From NCBI RefSeq assembly GCF_016405965.1, contig NZ_JAEFCD010000001.1, forward strand, positions 169,813-233,812: a stretch of 64,000 nucleotides of DNA. Reading direction: 5' to 3'. This DNA comes from Alteromonas sp. IB21 (GTDB taxonomy: Bacteria > Pseudomonadota > Gammaproteobacteria > Enterobacterales > Alteromonadaceae). Position numbers and translations under genes: made by a program. Shown here one piece after another: positions 9,581-18,168 of the stretch. The notes under the pieces are model-generated. The model saw only the letters and a program-made list of their open reading frames with translations. It did not search any database and was not told where the DNA came from. Each line of letters begins with the position of its first letter. Within the stretch, counting starts at the first letter, position 1.

Positions 9581-9823
9581 CTAGCACCTAGTAATACTCC
9601 TACTTTGATAGATGTTATGCCTTTGCATACCGCTAGCAATTTTCTTAACTAAACTGGCCCAACAAGGTACTTGGATGTTTGGTCTCTCTGCACCCACTAG
9701 GCGTTGATATTTAAGAATAAACTCTAAATTAAAAGGCCCGCTAAGACTGATAGAAAGAATCCGCTTCTCTTGTAGAAAGTGAGCATGGACATTACCATGC
9801 GCGCTAAACTTTTTATTCACCAT
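9581..9823 (-). pseudogene. Short ORF, probably a degraded gene of unknown family
   Basis: An 80-codon frame starting MVNKKFSAHGNVHAHF. Its first 55 residues (including ILSISLSGPFNLEFILKYQ) look like a real alternating beta/alpha domain, loosely reminiscent of STAS-like folds. The last 20 residues are basic and low in structure, as after a frameshift or truncation. The ribosome-binding site is weak. I do not recognise a family with certainty. The Fur box at 9980-10004 lies 157 bp upstream, so iron control of this frame cannot be excluded. It may be a remnant or a genuine short protein. Confidence 0.35.
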
Positions 9824-9979
9824 GAATTAACTATCGCTACGCTTCCTAAATCTGATCAAACATCATCAACAGCAACGCTTCAGGTATAAAGCAGAAATAG
9901 AGATTGCGCCTGCTAGTTGTCGCAGAAAACCTTAAATACAATAAGCGAAAAGTGATAAGGAAAATAAAAACACAAAGTT

Positions 9980-10004
9980 ATTGCAAATCATTCTCATTTG
10001 CAAT
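9980..10004. promoter_or_regulatory. Fur box (25-bp palindrome)
   Basis: ATTGCAAAT-CATTCTC-ATTTGCAAT has perfect 9-bp arms. Its core, GCAAATGAGAATGATTTGC on the minus strand, is a typical Fur operator (AATGAGAATGATT type). On the plus strand it overlaps TTGCAA (9981-9986) as -35, with TATCTT (10004-10009) as -10 at 17-bp spacing, so Fur-Fe would occlude a promoter reading toward 10016. The only thing downstream is a short non-coding stretch ending in a strong terminator. Confidence 0.75.
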
Positions 10005-10015
10005 ATCTTATAAAT

Positions 10016-10095
10016 GCCTGTTCGACGTGAGTTAAAAAAACGGTCTTGGCTTAGCGTCGCTGAGGGATAGACGCCCGTCTATCCCTCATTTTTTT
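10016..10095 (+). ncRNA. Candidate Fur-repressed small RNA
   Basis: About 80 nt lie between a Fur-controlled promoter and a strong intrinsic terminator (10061-10095), with no plausible reading frame. The body contains an A7 tract (10034-10040) inside a loop that could be closed by CGACG (10023-10027) pairing with CGTCG (10055-10059), a layout that fits Hfq binding. The 7-T tail is also typical of Hfq-dependent RNAs. Known Fur-repressed sRNAs (RyhB, PrrF) have this architecture, but I see no sequence similarity to the RyhB core, so it is named by architecture only. The transcript start is predicted from -10 placement. Confidence 0.6.
10061..10095 (+). terminator. Strong intrinsic terminator of the candidate sRNA
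   Basis: TGAGGGATAGAC (10061-10072) pairs perfectly with GTCTATCCCTCA (10077-10088) around a 4-nt loop and is followed by seven T residues (10089-10095). This is a textbook rho-independent terminator on the plus strand, although no protein gene precedes it on that strand for about 900 bp. Confidence 0.9.
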
Positions 10096-10143
10096 CTAAT
10101 CAAACTCGTTCTCTCACCTTTTTTGAAAAGTTTTTCAAGGCAC

Positions 10144-10170
10144 AAAAAACGCGACTAAATGCCGCGTTTT
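10144..10170 (-). terminator. Terminator for the transglycosylase gene
   Basis: AAAACGCG (10146-10153) and CGCGTTTT (10163-10170) form an 8-bp stem with a 9-nt loop. On the minus strand the stem is followed by a T6 run (10149-10144 complement). It lies 30 bp past the stop of the minus-strand gene ending at 10200 and is nearly symmetrical, so it could also stop plus-strand read-through from the small RNA. Confidence 0.7.
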
Positions 10171-10199
10171 GATTTTATAGTTTAATTGGGGCCTATGTT

Positions 10200-10838
10200 T
10201 TAGCTAAACAACTTCATAAACCAACCTTTCTGCAAGTCTTCCTCGCAGGTTTTAAGTTGAGTAGCATAGCGTAATGAACGTGCTTTTACTTTTGACGCGA
10301 CTTTCTTAAGCCATGGCTTTCTGTCGTAACTTCTGCGCTTATAACCACCCCACCCTTCGTGATAATTCAAGTATTGGGCGTAAGCGTCCCATTTAGAAAT
10401 GCCGTTCACTTTTTGAGACTTGTAGATAAACCAGCCCATGAAGTCGATAGCGTCTTCGAAGTCATCCCTATCTGCACCACTGTTATCCGTTTCTCTCATA
10501 TAGTCGGACCATGTAGGTGTTTTCGCTTGAGAATACCCATAGGCTGAACTGACTCGTCCCCACGGAATAAGACCGAAAAACACATAATCACGAGGAGGAA
10601 GCGCGTCATGGCGAAAGGAACTTTCCTGATACATCATGGCCATGGGCACATGGATAGGCACGCCCCATTTATCTCTTGCATCAGCAGCTGCGTCATACCA
10701 ATCGTCTTTTTCATAGAATATTTCGCACAAATTGCTGATGTCTTTTGGAGGTGTAGTGGCACATCCAGCGATAAGCAGAGGAAAAAGAACGATGAGTGTT
10801 GATAAAAAAACAACCAAATTTTTGAACTTTCGGTTCAT
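10200..10838 (-). CDS. Lytic transglycosylase-like lipoprotein (SLT domain)
   Basis: Predicted outer-membrane lipoprotein of 212 aa. A signal peptide with lipobox LIAGC puts the acylated cysteine at residue 26. A goose-lysozyme/SLT fold follows, with the catalytic-glutamate region MYQESSF at about residues 70-76, the AYGYSQ segment, and the NYHEGWGGY segment typical of SLT domains. It probably cleaves peptidoglycan glycan strands with anhydro-sugar formation. Positive residues dominate the C-terminus. It is downstream of gshA but separated by 67 bp that include a hairpin in the opposite orientation. ATG start at 10838. The exact subfamily is not recognised. Confidence 0.82.
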   Translation of the reverse strand: MNRKFKNLVVFLSTLIVLFPLLIAGCATTPPKDISNLCEIFYEKDDWYDAAADARDKWGVPIHVPMAMMYQESSFRHDALPPRDYVFFGLIPWGRVSSAYGYSQAKTPTWSDYMRETDNSGADRDDFEDAIDFMGWFIYKSQKVNGISKWDAYAQYLNYHEGWGGYKRRSYDRKPWLKKVASKVKARSLRYATQLKTCEEDLQKGWFMKLFS

Positions 10839-10891
10839 AGCTTGTCTTAATTAATGTTCTAGTAAAATGTGTGTTTCCCTGGAACCCTTTG

Positions 10892-10920
10892 ATGCCTGAC
10901 TCATGTCAGGCATTTTTTTT
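10892..10920 (+). terminator. Plus-strand intrinsic terminator at the 3' end of gshA
   Basis: ATGCCTGAC (10892-10900), loop TCAT, GTCAGGCAT (10905-10913), then T7 (10914-10920). The T-tract is on the plus strand, whereas both neighbouring genes are on the minus strand and the hairpin overlaps the gshA stop codon. It would stop transcripts entering gshA antisense. On the minus strand the stem lacks a following T-run. Confidence 0.65.
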
Positions 10921-12504
10921 TGCTGGAGGCTCAGCGAAATAGTCACGAATAAAAGTATCGAAGTCTGTAGTGTCAGCAGCCTCTATGTCTTTTTGCGCTG
11001 CAAACGACGCCTCTGCTTGCGCAGCAAATCCCGCAGCATCTGTGTCAGTATACTCGAAAGACTTCATCTCAGCTTGGTAGGCCTTGGCTAACTCTAAGCC
11101 TAGCACACCATTATCTTTGTCACTTTCTATCAAGGTGGACAGTAATTTTCCAGACGGTGTTAAATCTGGGTTCTGCACTTTCTCAAATTCAGTGTTAACC
11201 GCTTGCGAATAGCGGGATGTATCGTTAGCTAAGTCGAGAAGTTCCGCGGCTTGCTCGAATAGCGTAAATAGCGAAGCACACCAGTCGGTAAGAGAAATGT
11301 CTTCACCACCGTTTTGAAGCAGTAGTTCGGGGCTACGTCCTTCAAGTACTACCTTGTTCATGTTTTCTTTCGCTTCTTTGAGCTGGGTTTCGTCTAACTC
11401 TGGGCTTGGCATAAGCAAGCACGCCACTAAAAACACATCTAAGAAATCAAACTGAGTCTGTGAGATACCTATTGCTGAAAATGGATTTACATCCAAGGCA
11501 CGGACTTCAATATAGCTGATACCGCGGCGCACTAGTGCGTCTGTGGGTTTCTCCATAGACTGGGTTGGCTGCTTAGGACGTATCGGCGAGTACAACTCGT
11601 TTTCAATTTGAATAATGTTACGACTTAATTGTTGATAATTCCCTTCTTCTCCAGCAGCAAATTGGCTGAACCGAGAAGACGGTGTGTTCATGGCGTCACG
11701 TAGTAGCTTGACGTAATTATCTAGCTGATTGTAGCAAATCTTAAGTGAAGACTGCTCTGCGCTTGTATACCCCAAATCGCTCATCCGCAAACAGGTTGCA
11801 TAAGGCATATATACAGTACCCTTACCCACCTTCTTGAACGGAAGCGCATGTTGCTTTCCTTTCAAGAATGAACCACACAGCGCAGGGGACGCTCCATATA
11901 AATAGGGAAGTAGCCAACAGAGACGGCGGTAATTGCGAATTAAACCAAAGTAATCCGAAGAAATTTGATCTTGTGAATACGCTTTACCATTGAGCTCTGC
12001 CCACAGTTTCCAAAAACTGTCTGGCAGTGAAAAATTAAAGTGCACGCCAGCTATGGCTTGCATCATGCTTCCGTAGCGGTTTTTAAGCCCGATACGATAA
12101 ACACGCTTCATTTTCCCAATGTTTGACTCACCAAAATAAGCAATAGGAATCTCGGCTTCATCTTCAATGAAGCAAGGCATGCTTAGCGGCCAAATTTGCT
12201 CGTCACCAATATTGCTAATAACAAACTTATGGATATCTTTTAACTGAGAAATTGTTTTAGCAGCGCTGCTCTCTGGTGGCGTAATAAATTCAAGCAGAGA
12301 TTCAGAAAAATCAGTGGTTATTGAATCATGGGTAAGCGCCGAACCTAATGGTCTGGGATGAGGAGTTTGCGCCAGCGTACCATTTGGATTGATACGCAGG
12401 GCTTCGCGCTCAACACCGCGCTTAATATTTTTAAGTGCAGCGAGAAATTCGGGTGACTTTAGCGCAGCTATGCGCGCTTCAAAACGGGATGAGTGTACAG
12501 TCAA
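10906..12504 (-). CDS. gshA: Glutamate-cysteine ligase
   Basis: First step of glutathione synthesis (ATP-dependent gamma-glutamylcysteine formation), cytoplasmic. The 532 aa fit the proteobacterial gshA class. Conserved segments are GVEREALRI near residue 30, ALTHDSITTDFSESLLEFITPP at about 57-78, WPLSMPCFI, GVHFNFSLP, LRMSDLGYTS and IEVRALDVNPFSAIGI. The start is a TTG at 12504 (E. coli gshA also uses TTG). No ATG is available between it and the conserved GVERE segment, and GGA lies about 10 bases upstream. A GC-rich hairpin (12526-12550) sits in the leader. The stop is embedded in a plus-strand terminator. Confidence 0.96.
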   Translation of the reverse strand: MTVHSSRFEARIAALKSPEFLAALKNIKRGVEREALRINPNGTLAQTPHPRPLGSALTHDSITTDFSESLLEFITPPESSAAKTISQLKDIHKFVISNIGDEQIWPLSMPCFIEDEAEIPIAYFGESNIGKMKRVYRIGLKNRYGSMMQAIAGVHFNFSLPDSFWKLWAELNGKAYSQDQISSDYFGLIRNYRRLCWLLPYLYGASPALCGSFLKGKQHALPFKKVGKGTVYMPYATCLRMSDLGYTSAEQSSLKICYNQLDNYVKLLRDAMNTPSSRFSQFAAGEEGNYQQLSRNIIQIENELYSPIRPKQPTQSMEKPTDALVRRGISYIEVRALDVNPFSAIGISQTQFDFLDVFLVACLLMPSPELDETQLKEAKENMNKVVLEGRSPELLLQNGGEDISLTDWCASLFTLFEQAAELLDLANDTSRYSQAVNTEFEKVQNPDLTPSGKLLSTLIESDKDNGVLGLELAKAYQAEMKSFEYTDTDAAGFAAQAEASFAAQKDIEAADTTDFDTFIRDYFAEPPAKKNA

Positions 12505-12525
12505 AATGGTGGTCCGTTATGTCAA

Positions 12526-12550
12526 TATTGCCCCCAGTTATGGGGGACAA
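12526..12550. other. GC-rich hairpin between the M16 protease gene and gshA
   Basis: ATTG-CCCCC (12526-12534) pairs with GGGGG-(A)-CAAT (12541-12550) around AGTTAT, with one bulged A. It lies 29 bp past the M16 protease stop and 22 bp before the gshA start, both minus strand. There is no clear T-run. It may act as a weak terminator of the protease gene or as a gshA leader structure. Confidence 0.4.
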
Positions 12551-12578
12551 TAGTATAAATTCAATAAAAATTAATCTA

Positions 12579-15449
12579 TCAGTTTAACGTTTCTCGGGTG
12601 TTACTCTCTACTGACAACTCGATAATCGGCATCGATAGCGCGTTTAACTGGGACAAAATTTTTGCTTTGTCGCCTACTACAATAATTTGCATCTTGTCGA
12701 GATTCAAATATTGCTTTGCCAACGCATCTATCGTTTTCTTGTCTATGTGATTAATTATGTCTAGCTGCTCTTCTCGGTAACCTTTTTCTAGACCATAGCT
12801 TAATAGCTGTCTTAAGAAACGCGCTTTACTGGTTGGTGTTTCAAACTCAAGTGCATCACTTAACGTAAATGCATTGCGCATGAACGCTATTTCTTCTTCT
12901 TTTACGCCTTCGGTCCGGTAGCGATTGATCTCTTTCAAGATTTCTGTGATGCCCTCACCTGTGTTGACCGCTGTAAGATCTGTACTCACCTCGAACCAAC
13001 CGAGTGTCTTACCACCAACAAAACCGCTGTTCGCACCGTAAGTAAAACCTTTATCTTCTCGCAGATTTAAATTAATGCGACTATTAAAAGCCCCTCCTAA
13101 TGGGAAGTTCATAAGCCGAGATTTGAAGTGATCGCCTGTTGCGTCAAAAGGTAAGCTTCTATCAACAATATAAACCACCGACTGCACGGCTTCAGGACTA
13201 TCTATCAGGAAAATTTGGTTTTCATCATACTTTGGAAATTCACTGTAATCAGCAAACTCATAAGTTTTACCTTGCCACTGCCCAATAAAATCTAGCGTGT
13301 TGACCATGGATTGTTTAGACAGGTTGCCAACGGCAACAATACTCGCCTTATCAGGTGAATAGTAGTTTGCATAAAAGGTTTTCACATCATCTAACGTAAT
13401 GTTTTGAACGCTTTCCAGTGTGCCTTCATCCGGCAAACTCACGCGATTTTCATCGCCAAACAAGATAAGATCTCGTGCGCGTCGCGCCAGGCTAGAAGGG
13501 GTTTTTGCTTGTTGCTGTAATCCTTGTATCACCCGCTCTTTCATTCGCTCGAAGTCTTCTTCACTGAACGCTGGGTTGAACAGCTTTTCTTTTAACAGTG
13601 CCAGCGTTTCATCTAGATGCTTAGTGAGTGTAGATACATAAATTTGTGAGTACCTTCCTGCGGTACTAAACCGTATAGCACTGCCTAATTTAGCAAGTTC
13701 ACTGGCCAGTTCTTCGTTACTGTAGTTTTTCGTCGTCTCGTTCATGAGTAATGCCGTTAGGTAGGCTGTGCCCGCTTTACCCTCTGGGTCTAACAACATG
13801 CCACCGTCCATACCTATTGTTAGCGTCACCGTGGGCGTTTCGGTGCTGGTTACGCCAAGTATTTCAATGCCGTTACCAAGTTCGGCTTCCCAGTAGTCAG
13901 GTACATCAACAACTGGCGCTTCACCGGCTGCGGGCATGACACTTCTATCAAAACTTGATGGTGCGCTGGTAAAGGCTTCTTCATCGGTAACCTCTACCGT
14001 TTCGACATCAATGTTTCTTATTGGACGCTCAAAAGTTTGTTCAGCCGCAGCAAGCTGAACCTGCCCTTTGGGCACGACGCTCAATACAACGCTATTTGCG
14101 TCTTTAATATACTTTTTATAAACATGCATTACGTCTTCAGCTGTCACGGCATTGTAACGCTCAATGTCTTCAGCAATCAGGTCTGGCGTTTGATAAAAAG
14201 TTTCATTCGCAGCAAGCGCAGAGACTTTGCCAGATACACTTTGAAGCCCAAAAACGGTACGCGCTTCGATTTGTCCTTTCGTGCGTGCTAAATCGTCTGC
14301 CGTTACACCACGTTGCTCAAACTCCTTGAGAGTTTCATTCAACACGTTCTGTAGCGTTGACAAAGAAGTAATTTTTGCAGGGTTAGCCAAAGCTAATAGC
14401 TGGAACTCACAGGCAAGTTCACGGCAAGGGTGTGACACCACGGCTTGTACTGCCATGCCTTCTTTCACGAGATTTTTGTAGAACAACGACGTTTTTCCAC
14501 CGCCCAAAATATCAGCCAGCACGTCAAGCGGGGCCTCATCTTCGTGACGACCGTAAACGGTAGGGTAAGTAATTTGTAAAAGCGGGAGATGCACTTTATC
14601 TTCTAAAGTAATGTAGCGCGTTTCTTCAAGTGTCGCGGGCTGAGGCTTAGGTTCTTCTACCTTGGGACCAGCTGGAATTTCACCGAAATACTTCTTCACC
14701 CACGCCTTGGTTTTGGCAACGTCGATGTCGCCACCAATGGTGAGTACGGCATTGTTGGGGCCATACCAGCGTTTAAAGAAAGCTTTTAGGTCATTGACGT
14801 TAACCCGGTCTAAATCCTCTACGTAGCCAATAGTCATCCACGAATAAGGGTGACCTTCTGGATACAAGGCTTCGCCGTTAAGCTCATAACGCAGCCCATA
14901 AGGCTGGTTATCTACCCGTTGTGCGCGTTCGTTCTTAACCGTCTCTCTTTGGTTTTCAAACTTGGTTTGATCTACGGCTTCTAACAGGTAGCCCATGCGA
15001 TCTGACTCTAGCCATAACACTTTTTCTAACTGATTAGCCGGCACGGTTTCAAAATAGTTAGTGCGGTCGGTGTTTGTGGTGCCGTTCAAGTTACCGCCAG
15101 ATTCGGTAATAACTTTGAAATGCTGCTCATCAGCGACGTGTTTTGAGCCTTGGAACATCATATGTTCGAAGAAATGAGCGAAGCCAGATTTTCCTACATC
15201 TTCCCTTGCAGAACCGACGTGATAAGTAACATCCACGTGAACCAACGGGTCAGAGTGATCCTCGTGAAGAATAACGGTAAGGCCGTTCTCTAACGTATAC
15301 TTTTCATAGGGTATTGATACGGCGGTTGTAGCAAGCTCTTGAGATGTAGCCTCGCTTTTAGATTGTTCTATTGGCGCATGCTGACATGCAGCAACAACCA
15401 TTACACCTATTGTGAGACTCAAAGTACGTAGGGTCAGTTTTCCTGACAT
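12579..15449 (-). CDS. M16 (pitrilysin) zinc metalloprotease, lipoprotein
   Basis: Two-repeat M16B-type zinc peptidase of 956 aa, predicted to be anchored as a lipoprotein: signal sequence with VVAAC, acylated Cys22. The inverted zinc motif HFFEH is at residues 92-96, and the downstream glutamate lies in ENQRETVKNE. The second half (from about residue 510) is a catalytically silent repeat beginning YWEAELGNGIEI, as usual for this family. The start is ATG 15449, which gives a proper signal peptide and has AAAGGA upstream; the frame is open to 15521 but those residues look non-coding. It probably degrades peptides in the periplasm. It has its own promoter region (15450-15758). Confidence 0.92.
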   Translation of the reverse strand: MSGKLTLRTLSLTIGVMVVAACQHAPIEQSKSEATSQELATTAVSIPYEKYTLENGLTVILHEDHSDPLVHVDVTYHVGSAREDVGKSGFAHFFEHMMFQGSKHVADEQHFKVITESGGNLNGTTNTDRTNYFETVPANQLEKVLWLESDRMGYLLEAVDQTKFENQRETVKNERAQRVDNQPYGLRYELNGEALYPEGHPYSWMTIGYVEDLDRVNVNDLKAFFKRWYGPNNAVLTIGGDIDVAKTKAWVKKYFGEIPAGPKVEEPKPQPATLEETRYITLEDKVHLPLLQITYPTVYGRHEDEAPLDVLADILGGGKTSLFYKNLVKEGMAVQAVVSHPCRELACEFQLLALANPAKITSLSTLQNVLNETLKEFEQRGVTADDLARTKGQIEARTVFGLQSVSGKVSALAANETFYQTPDLIAEDIERYNAVTAEDVMHVYKKYIKDANSVVLSVVPKGQVQLAAAEQTFERPIRNIDVETVEVTDEEAFTSAPSSFDRSVMPAAGEAPVVDVPDYWEAELGNGIEILGVTSTETPTVTLTIGMDGGMLLDPEGKAGTAYLTALLMNETTKNYSNEELASELAKLGSAIRFSTAGRYSQIYVSTLTKHLDETLALLKEKLFNPAFSEEDFERMKERVIQGLQQQAKTPSSLARRARDLILFGDENRVSLPDEGTLESVQNITLDDVKTFYANYYSPDKASIVAVGNLSKQSMVNTLDFIGQWQGKTYEFADYSEFPKYDENQIFLIDSPEAVQSVVYIVDRSLPFDATGDHFKSRLMNFPLGGAFNSRINLNLREDKGFTYGANSGFVGGKTLGWFEVSTDLTAVNTGEGITEILKEINRYRTEGVKEEEIAFMRNAFTLSDALEFETPTSKARFLRQLLSYGLEKGYREEQLDIINHIDKKTIDALAKQYLNLDKMQIIVVGDKAKILSQLNALSMPIIELSVESNTRETLN

Positions 15450-15758
15450 GATGATTCCTTTTAAAATAACGACGCTTTTCGCTAAACGCTTTTTCACTAT
15501 AAAATTGAATTGGGAAGGCACTGATAAAGTTAGCCGTATTTTGCAATAGCGAATTTCCGAAGATTACCAGACTTTTTAGCGCTTTACCTGTTTGGACTTT
15601 GCTATGATTGTATTAATTTATGTATTTCTGAAATACACTGACGCGATGAAGTCTTCATATACTAAGTTTTGGCCAATGTATTTGGCAAACGTGATGTATG
15701 AAATAATCAATGATCTCCATTTGATACAAAAAACAAGTGGCTAAATAAGGATAGGCGC
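15450..15758. other. Divergent intergenic region
   Basis: This 309-bp AT-rich region lies between the M16 protease gene (minus) and the HPt gene (plus) and must hold both promoters. I see no terminator, convincing operator palindrome or small reading frame in it. Confidence 0.5.
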
Positions 15759-16325
15759 ATGGATCATTCAACAACAGTACTCGATATTGATTTCGGAATG
15801 TCTCAGTTGAGCGGAAACAAAAAACTTTTGTTCACCTTGCTCGGCAAATTCACCGAAGAATACCGTACTCTTGATGCCAGTTTGCAAGCCTGTATTGCTA
15901 AAGGCGACTTTAACGAAGCTTACTCTCTTGTACATACCCTGAAAGGCGTAACAGGTAATCTGGGGCTGTTTGCTCTACACAATGCCAGCAAACCAGTAGA
16001 AAGCGCCTTTAGAACTGAAAAACGCGTGGCTGATAAGTACCCCGTATTTTTGGGTTTGCTCAACGAAACCATCGCTGCGGTAGATGCACTTATTCAGGAA
16101 TCTGAAACAGAAACATCGTCCTCAATACCAGCGACTGGAGCCGCGGCTGAGCAAGCCAGAAAGCAACTAATGGCAGCGCTGAAAGCCAGCGAGTTTATTG
16201 CACAAGACAAACTAGATTATTGGCTTGATGCCATTGCTTTGCCTCAAGAAAAGCGTTCAGCCATCGTTGATGCGGTTGATGAGCTTGATTACGAAGAGGC
16301 CATTTCTGAGTTAGAAAATAGCTAG
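15759..16325 (+). CDS. Stand-alone HPt phosphotransfer protein
   Basis: 188-aa cytoplasmic protein with an N-terminal four-helix HPt domain: the phospho-accepting histidine is H59 in VHTLKGVTGNLG, matching the H-x-L-K-G signature. After a Ser/Glu/Ala-rich linker (about residues 115-140), a second helical acidic region without an obvious histidine motif follows. It could relay phosphate in a phosphorelay with a hybrid kinase encoded elsewhere; none is in the window. Its TAG stop overlaps the GTG start of the pseudouridine synthase gene by one base (TAGTG), so the two are probably translationally coupled. ATG 15759, with AAGGATAGG upstream. Confidence 0.85.
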   Translation: MDHSTTVLDIDFGMSQLSGNKKLLFTLLGKFTEEYRTLDASLQACIAKGDFNEAYSLVHTLKGVTGNLGLFALHNASKPVESAFRTEKRVADKYPVFLGLLNETIAAVDALIQESETETSSSIPATGAAAEQARKQLMAALKASEFIAQDKLDYWLDAIALPQEKRSAIVDAVDELDYEEAISELENS

Positions 16326-17110
16326 TGCAAGCTATTCCAATTATTTTTGAGGACGATAACGTACTCATTGTTAACAAGCCTGTAGGCATTGCCATGCACG
16401 ATGCTGTTGATGAAAATGGCATAGATAAAGAAGGTAATGAAACGATAACACCCTGTGAAAACTTAGGTTCAACTGCACAGACAGGTTCGAGAACAGATGG
16501 ATTAGTTACTCTTCTTAAAAAACAGCTTACGTTGGAAGAATTGCACCTTTGCCATCGACTAGATACCGGTACTTCTGGCTGTTTGTGTCTTGCCAAAAAC
16601 AGCCAAACTGCAGCCGAAATCGGCGCGCTCTTCTCATCTAGACGTGTAAACAAATACTATCTAGCCTTAAGTGCCCAAAAACCTAAAAAGAAACAAGGTT
16701 TGATAATCGGCGATATGAAAAATCGTCGAGGTGGGCAACGTATTCTTCTAAAGACTCAGGAAAACCCCGCCATCACCCAGTTTTTTAGTAACGCGGCAAA
16801 GCCCGGAACTCGCGGTTTTATCGTTAAGCCTCACTCGGGGAAAACCCATCAAATTCGCGTAGCGCTCAAAAGTATCGGTGCGCCAATTCTCGGTGATACA
16901 CTTTATGGTGGTGACTCTTCTGATAGGCTGTATTTGCATGCGTGGCATTTACGCATTCCCTTATCCTCTGGCGAATTAGCGGTAACCGCACCTTTTGATA
17001 CAGGCAAAGTAATCAACGAAGAAGACGTACAAACTTGGTACAACGGGCTAAACGCGCCAGACGATTATCCCTGGCCTGCTCTTCCCGCGCGCTTTTTGGC
17101 TACCCTCTAA
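16325..17110 (+). CDS. RluA-family pseudouridine synthase (TIGR01621-like)
   Basis: Isomerises uridine to pseudouridine in RNA. The catalytic aspartate is D80 in CHRLDTGTSG. The following family blocks GFIVKPHSGKTHQIRVALKSIGAPILGDTLYGG and RLYLHAWHL are present as recognisable segments. A longer insertion between the first strand and the catalytic loop (about residues 27-60) is seen. The start is GTG 16325, overlapping the HPt stop. The 261-aa length fits small single-domain members that lack an S4 domain. The RNA target is not predictable from sequence. Conserved coupling to an HPt gene would be unusual for an RNA-modification enzyme. Confidence 0.88.
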   Translation: MQAIPIIFEDDNVLIVNKPVGIAMHDAVDENGIDKEGNETITPCENLGSTAQTGSRTDGLVTLLKKQLTLEELHLCHRLDTGTSGCLCLAKNSQTAAEIGALFSSRRVNKYYLALSAQKPKKKQGLIIGDMKNRRGGQRILLKTQENPAITQFFSNAAKPGTRGFIVKPHSGKTHQIRVALKSIGAPILGDTLYGGDSSDRLYLHAWHLRIPLSSGELAVTAPFDTGKVINEEDVQTWYNGLNAPDDYPWPALPARFLATL

Positions 17111-17186
17111 GCGAACAACGCAAAAATCGCGTTAAAGATAAATGTGCGATGAGATAGAAACCAGATGGAGTGTTGGATAGATATTT

Positions 17187-18128
17187 ATGGGTAAACTACA
17201 CATAGTCGGCGGCGGTGCCATAGGAACCTTATTTGCTGCAAGCGCTCAGACAAACGGCGTGCCTTATGATTGCTATCCCAGAGATATGAAAACCATGCCG
17301 TCTTACGCCCAATGGCTAGATGGTCAATCAATTGGGCTCAAGCCTGCCAAGCCTACGCCTGTCGAGCTAGCAAAAACTGACGTATTGATACTTCCCCTAA
17401 AAGTGTATCAACTTAAAGCAGCCTTATTGCAGTGGCTTCCCTATCTCACACAACAACCTACAGTAGTACTGCTTCACAACGGTATGGGCGGGCTTGAGAC
17501 CGCAAAAGAGCTATTAGGCTGCGACTATCCGCTGCTGCTTGCCACAACCAGTCACGGCGCGTTAAAAGTAAAAGCTTCAACGGGTGATGTTTATGTGCAG
17601 TATACTGGGGTTGGCGCGACCCAAATTGGCGCGCCTGACTTTGGTACGGGAACACCTCAAACGCTGACTGCTCTTTCAGCATCTGCCCCTCAACTTGCTA
17701 ACGCAATTGCTATGTTAGATACCGCACTTCCTCCCGTGCAGTACCAGGATGATATTTTAAAAGCGCTGTGGACGAAGCTGTCTGTTAATGCAGTAATTAA
17801 TCCTTTAACGGCGCTTCACAATATTCAAAATAAGTACATTGCTGATACTGAATTTGAACAAAGCCGCAACGCAATCTGTGATGAGTTCACCCAAGTGGCA
17901 AATGCTTGCGGGCTAGAGTTTGACGCCCAAACGGTTCATAAAAACGTGCTGTCGGTAGCCAAAGCGACAGGAGAAAACTTTTCAAGCATGCATCAGGATG
18001 TAGCCCACGGTAGGCAAACAGAAATAGACGCCATCAACGGTTATATTGTGGAAATGGCAAAGAAAAAGGGTATTCACGTTCCCACGAATACCCTTTTAGT
18101 TGAGCGTGTAAAGGCGCTGAAGCTTTAA
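17187..18128 (+). CDS. panE: 2-dehydropantoate 2-reductase (ketopantoate reductase family)
   Basis: NADPH-dependent reductase that makes pantoate for coenzyme A biosynthesis. The N-terminal Rossmann motif GGGAIGTLF starts at residue 8. The catalytic-lysine region KALWTKLSVNAVINPLTALHN is present as in ApbA/PanE, and the C-terminal SSMHQDVAHGRQTEIDAINGYI segment is the substrate-binding signature of the family. The 313-aa length is normal. It follows the pseudouridine synthase by 76 bp on the same strand and converges on lysS. Paralogous members of the family with other keto-acid substrates exist, so the exact substrate is a family-level call. Confidence 0.9.
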   Translation: MGKLHIVGGGAIGTLFAASAQTNGVPYDCYPRDMKTMPSYAQWLDGQSIGLKPAKPTPVELAKTDVLILPLKVYQLKAALLQWLPYLTQQPTVVLLHNGMGGLETAKELLGCDYPLLLATTSHGALKVKASTGDVYVQYTGVGATQIGAPDFGTGTPQTLTALSASAPQLANAIAMLDTALPPVQYQDDILKALWTKLSVNAVINPLTALHNIQNKYIADTEFEQSRNAICDEFTQVANACGLEFDAQTVHKNVLSVAKATGENFSSMHQDVAHGRQTEIDAINGYIVEMAKKKGIHVPTNTLLVERVKALKL

Positions 18129-18168
18129 CAGCGCCGAGCACCTAACTCACTTTATTTATTGCTTAAGA

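Noticed and set aside
10914..10920. Possible frameshift in the gshA A-run near its stop
   Set aside because: The C-terminus is naturally variable and the total length fits the family.
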